This document shows, piece by piece, positions 60,571 to 64,000 of a stretch of DNA of 64,000 nucleotides; within the stretch, counting starts at the first letter, position 1, and each line of letters opens with the position of its first letter. Source of the stretch: Photobacterium sp. CCB-ST2H9 (lineage in GTDB: Bacteria > Pseudomonadota > Gammaproteobacteria > Enterobacterales > Vibrionaceae); contig NZ_CP100425.1 in the NCBI RefSeq assembly GCF_023151555.2, positions 3,162,001-3,226,000 of the forward strand. The letters are read 5' to 3'. The translations under genes and the position numbers were made by a program. Under the pieces are notes generated by a model. That model worked only from the letters and a program-made list of their open reading frames with translations, did no database searches and was not told where the DNA came from.

Positions 60571-62825
60571 GCGGTCGCCTCCTGCGTCGGTGTGCGGTCA
60601 GCACCCCACATCAGTAACCCGGCCAGCGCAAAGAATGCCGCCAGACTCCAGAAGGCTGCCAGTTGGCCGAACTGCGCCAGCAGCGCACCGACAACAACGG
60701 CCCCCGCCACATGCCCGATCCGCTCGAGAAAGCGGTAGGTCGATGCCACGGCGTTGGCGTTGTTTTCTCCGGCCACCGACACCACATGCGTGACCACCGG
60801 TGCGTTGATCAGGCCATGCGAGACGCCCATGATCAGCATTGCAGCCGTGGCGGTTGCCACCAGCGCGGTGGTATTTTCAAGCGAGAATGCTGACGCCAGC
60901 ACCACCAAAGACACGGCAGCAACGCCATTGCCCAGACACAAGGCCCATTTCGCCGAACCCATCCGGTCAATCAGCGGGGAAACTTTCCCGCTGACAAACA
61001 AAACAGCAAAGGCGTAAGCCATCAGCACCTGGCCGATACTCTCTTTCGCCACGCCCTGCTTTGAAAGCAGAATCGGCACCGCAAACGACACCACGCCGGT
61101 CAGCATCATCTTGGTCGGAATCCCGACCAGCAGCATGGTCCGGACAAAAGACGGCACGCGGATCAGCGCCACCGAGTCCTGCACCATGACCCGCAGGTTC
61201 TCGGCCAGTGAGCCGTGAGACGGCGTGGCGCTGTGCCCTGGATACTGGCGCCCTGTATTCTGAGACCCTGTCTTCTGAGAACCTGTCTTGTGAGAAATAG
61301 ACGGCAGGCTCAGGGCGAACAGGAACATCAACACCCCGACCGCCGCTGAGAGCATAAAGATCCCCTGAACACCCAGTGATTCTGCCAGCAGGGCCCCGAT
61401 TGCCGCTCCGGAAATAAAGCCGGCGTTAAAACAAAAAACGATGATGCCGGCGGCCCGGGTTTTGTTGGATTGATCACTGAACCGCAGCAGATACCCCTGC
61501 GCGGCAATAAAAATCATCGCCTGGCCCATGCCGGAAATCAGCCGGGCAGCAAGCACAGACCACAGCTGCGCGTCAAAGGCCAGCATCAGACAGCCGACAG
61601 CGGAACAGGCAATCCCTGCGTTAAGCACGCGGCGGATATCAAACAGGTCCACCATACGTGCTGCCGGCAATAACATGGCTGCAAATCCGACAAAATACAG
61701 CGTGAAGAAATACGACGACCAGCTCGCTGTGCCGCCGTTCTGCACTGCAATCTCAGACAGGTACTGCGGTAATACCGGCGCCATCAGCGCTTCCATCAGC
61801 ACCGTCACCAGCAGCAAGGGTTTAATTTTTGCCAGCACCTGCTCGCTGCGCGACTGTGTTCCGGCATGACTGAGCAACCGGACAAACGCAAAACAAATCA
61901 GGGCACACCCGGCGAACAGGATGGCGAAATTTTTCAGGATGTGCGCCAGTTGAGCCAGTATTGCCTTCGGGTAAAATGCAATGGTCACCAGATTACCCCG
62001 GTGATCTGCCACCGAAAACTGCGCCATCCCCTCCGCCGACAGCATGTCTGACGGGCTCTGGCTGCGGGCAATCATGGCCTCATTGTGCGTGACCGTGATG
62101 CGGGAGACTTCCGGATTGGACTGACGAAAGCTGTCCAGCATGGTATCCATCCCGCTGACCTGATGCGGGCTGATCCCCAGCCGGAGGACAGGCGCCAGTC
62201 GCTGCGTCACGATGTTGGCCATCGAGTCTGCTTTATGCTGCAGCCCCGACTGATAGAGCACGCCCACCATAAGAATCACACTGAGCGACATCACCGCAAA
62301 CACCAGACCAAAGGCCGTCAGATAGCGGTTCGGACGGGTGCTGCGCAGCACCCGCCAGACAAACAGCCCGGCCAGCAATGCCACCAGCAGCAACATGGGC
62401 TGAAAGTGTGCATCGATGACTTTTTCGGTCTCGTCATTGCTGAGCAGAATTTCCAGCACGCCCGCCTGCGCAAATTTATTGTTGAGCGGAATGCTCACCA
62501 GACTGCCTTCCATCTGCTCGGTGGTGTAGCGATACAACGCCTGCTGACCCGAAACGACCCGTAAATCCACGACCGAGGCATCCGACTGCGCAATCGGTGC
62601 CAGCACTTTTTCCAGCCCGGCAATCTCGTGCAGCGGCACGCCCGAGCTCAGGATTTGCTCGATACCGATTCTTGCCGCTTCCGTCTGGGCCAGAATCGCA
62701 TCGCGGCTTTGCTGCTGATAACTTTTCTGCGCCTGTGCGTAACCAACCACCCAAATCAGTGACAGAGACAAAACCACCAGCAGTGCACCGAGCAGCAGTC
62801 GGCTGTATTGCTTCATCGTGTTCAA
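60567..62825 (-). CDS. MFS protein with N-terminal duplicated extracytoplasmic sensor-like domains
   Basis: This 752-residue membrane protein has four spans around two periplasmic domains at about 34-142 and 195-297. These look like tandem repeats of one fold (IEQILSSGVPLHEIAGLEKV against APVLRLGISPHQVSGMDTML). A standard 12-span major-facilitator domain follows from about 335, with motif-like PARMVDLFDIRR and LISGMGQAMIFIAAQG. It may combine signal detection with transport or use the MFS part as a receptor. It overlaps the next gene by 4 bases and follows the ATP-grasp gene by 3. Confidence 0.78.
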   Translation of the reverse strand: MNTMKQYSRLLLGALLVVLSLSLIWVVGYAQAQKSYQQQSRDAILAQTEAARIGIEQILSSGVPLHEIAGLEKVLAPIAQSDASVVDLRVVSGQQALYRYTTEQMEGSLVSIPLNNKFAQAGVLEILLSNDETEKVIDAHFQPMLLLVALLAGLFVWRVLRSTRPNRYLTAFGLVFAVMSLSVILMVGVLYQSGLQHKADSMANIVTQRLAPVLRLGISPHQVSGMDTMLDSFRQSNPEVSRITVTHNEAMIARSQSPSDMLSAEGMAQFSVADHRGNLVTIAFYPKAILAQLAHILKNFAILFAGCALICFAFVRLLSHAGTQSRSEQVLAKIKPLLLVTVLMEALMAPVLPQYLSEIAVQNGGTASWSSYFFTLYFVGFAAMLLPAARMVDLFDIRRVLNAGIACSAVGCLMLAFDAQLWSVLAARLISGMGQAMIFIAAQGYLLRFSDQSNKTRAAGIIVFCFNAGFISGAAIGALLAESLGVQGIFMLSAAVGVLMFLFALSLPSISHKTGSQKTGSQNTGRQYPGHSATPSHGSLAENLRVMVQDSVALIRVPSFVRTMLLVGIPTKMMLTGVVSFAVPILLSKQGVAKESIGQVLMAYAFAVLFVSGKVSPLIDRMGSAKWALCLGNGVAAVSLVVLASAFSLENTTALVATATAAMLIMGVSHGLINAPVVTHVVSVAGENNANAVASTYRFLERIGHVAGAVVVGALLAQFGQLAAFWSLAAFFALAGLLMWGADRTPTQEATA

Positions 62826-62828
62826 TCA

Positions 62829-63989
62829 TCACTCCTGAACATCGGCCAGCGCATCAAACTGCGCCGTCAGACAATGGGCCAGCGCCAGCGGACGTCTGGC
62901 TTTCAGGAAAGACAGGCGGTTGAACACCAGCGACTGAACCAGATCCGTATAGCTCATCCCCTCACGCGCCAGATCATGGCAGACCAGACTGACCTGATTC
63001 CCTGCCGGGCGCTTCAGATCAGGTTTCGGATTGGTTTCCAGCACATACAGATTGCCCTGCTTGTCCATGCGCAAATCCACCCGGACCAGCGTCTGCAAGC
63101 CAAGCTGGCGGTAAATCTTCTGACCAATTGCCGCCAACTGACCGCGCAGCGGCTCTTCGTCGACCGCCACCAGACGGTCCTGCGTGATCGGTTTGACGTC
63201 CATCGACGTGAAAATCGGCTCGTCCGCGTCGAGCAAACGCTCGGTAATCGAAAACGCCAGCGGCGTCGTCGACTGCATCAGCCTGCCGTCTTTAAAGACG
63301 AACTCTCCGGCGACCGCGACCACAAACTCGCGTCCGCCGAGAAACGGTTCAATCATCACCGTGTTGTTGGTTGCCAGACGGACTTTTTCCACCACCGAAG
63401 CCAGCTCACGACGGTCAAACACCGGGTAGACATGAACCGAAGCGCGCCCCGAGACCGGCTTGACGATAAATCCCTCGTGAAAACCCGCCGCAATCTCATC
63501 AATGGCGGACTGCTTGCCCGGGTCATCGAAGCTTTCATCAATGCCGACAGTGACAAACGGCGCCGTCGGTAGCCCGGCCGCTTTGATCTCATGCTTGAAC
63601 AGATGTTTGTTATCGAGAATCCCGGCGGTCATCGGGGAATGCCCGACGTACGGCACGCCCAGCATCTCCAGCATGGAAGGCAGATGACACATCGAGTCAA
63701 ACCCTTGCAGGCCGCCACTGTTGGTGATCACCAGATCAATGCTTTTTTCACGCAATTGCTGAGCCAGATGAATGTCTTCCGCTAGCACTTCAACATGACA
63801 AAAGCCGGATTCCGATAGCGCCTGAGCAATATCATGGGCGACCGGTGCATAGGTTTTGGTTGAACGCGGGCTCAGGTTTTCAAAAATAAAACTACCGGTT
63901 TGCGTTTTGTCGCCCCCATGAATCACGGCCACTTTCAGATGCCGGCGTATCCACGCCAGTTGTGTCTGCGAAAAAACTGAATGTGTCAT
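62829..63989 (-). CDS. ATP-grasp ligase, D-alanine-D-alanine ligase-like
   Basis: This 386-residue cytoplasmic protein has the ATP-grasp layout: an N-terminal lobe, GILDNKHLFKHEIKAAGLPT, ATP-binding FIVKPVSG, and EPFLGGREFVVAV. The metal-binding end is RVDLRMDKQGNLYVLETNPK. These match the D-Ala-D-Ala ligase superfamily, but the protein is longer than Ddl, with an additional C-terminal tail. The substrate could be a dipeptide, an amino acid or a peptidoglycan precursor. It is the first visible gene of the operon, so the promoter probably lies past the window edge. Confidence 0.75.
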   Translation of the reverse strand: MTHSVFSQTQLAWIRRHLKVAVIHGGDKTQTGSFIFENLSPRSTKTYAPVAHDIAQALSESGFCHVEVLAEDIHLAQQLREKSIDLVITNSGGLQGFDSMCHLPSMLEMLGVPYVGHSPMTAGILDNKHLFKHEIKAAGLPTAPFVTVGIDESFDDPGKQSAIDEIAAGFHEGFIVKPVSGRASVHVYPVFDRRELASVVEKVRLATNNTVMIEPFLGGREFVVAVAGEFVFKDGRLMQSTTPLAFSITERLLDADEPIFTSMDVKPITQDRLVAVDEEPLRGQLAAIGQKIYRQLGLQTLVRVDLRMDKQGNLYVLETNPKPDLKRPAGNQVSLVCHDLAREGMSYTDLVQSLVFNRLSFLKARRPLALAHCLTAQFDALADVQE

Positions 63990-64000
63990 GTCATCTACTC

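Overview
The window looks like a chromosomal segment of a marine gammaproteobacterium of the family Vibrionaceae. The signs are tandem rRNA operons with tRNA Glu-Lys-Val, Ile-Ala and tRNA-free spacers, a cysG-cysD-cysN-SLC13-cysC-cysQ operon, a cysJIH operon, fklB next to a ytfB/oapA-like gene, pspG next to dusA, and a Vibrio-style type VI secretion operon with a SPOR-tailed TssL. The moderate-to-high GC of the housekeeping genes would fit Photobacterium or relatives, but the genus cannot be fixed by reading alone.

Layout. (1) 1-13440: three tandem rRNA operons, all on the minus strand. The leftmost is cut by the window edge inside its 23S gene. (2) 14149-21054: a minus-strand sulfate-assimilation operon (cysG, cysD, cysN, SLC13 transporter, cysC, cysQ). 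(3) 21461-26760: cpdB, a Crp-like regulator, an ElaA-type acetyltransferase, a ytfB/oapA-like gene, fklB and a DUF2780 exported protein. (4) 26920-31185: cysJ-cysI-cysH on the minus strand, completing the route from sulfate to sulfide. (5) 31341-33960: a small conserved gene, an outer-membrane barrel gene, pspG with a sigma-54 promoter, and dusA.

(6) 33901-47277: a 13.4-kb prophage inserted in the 5' end of dusA and bounded by 24-bp direct repeats. It is not a tailed phage. Its major capsid protein aligns by eye with the double jelly-roll capsid protein P2 of corticovirus PM2. Next to it are an FtsK/HerA-like packaging ATPase and a row of tiny single-span membrane proteins expected of an internal-membrane virus. 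It also has an HUH rolling-circle replication protein, a spike with 15-residue repeats, a tail-fibre-like receptor-binding protein, lysis genes, a tyrosine integrase, an S24-type repressor and a PrtN-like activator. AT-rich cargo sits at both ends, including a probable ADP-ribosyltransferase toxin with a 58-residue partner. The prophage has replaced the dusA N-terminus, and the displaced original start survives as a 34-codon remnant beyond the right junction.

(7) 47587-49692: a secreted protein of unknown function and a GlxA-type AraC regulator. (8) 49744-63989: an 11-gene minus-strand operon. Seven genes belong to a type VI secretion system (FHA protein, TssJ, TssK, TssL, TssM, a Ser/Thr kinase and an unknown terminal protein). 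They are preceded by four tightly coupled genes not standard in T6SS loci: an ATP-grasp ligase, an MFS protein with a duplicated extracytoplasmic domain, and two orphan solute-binding proteins. This looks like a ligand-sensing front end feeding a kinase/FHA-controlled secretion machine. The sheath, tube, baseplate, ClpV and VgrG genes are not in the window.

The strongest discovery candidates are the temperate PM2-like prophage with its spike and toxin cargo, and the sensor-T6SS operon. Assignments come from reading motifs and remembered family features. No database search was run.
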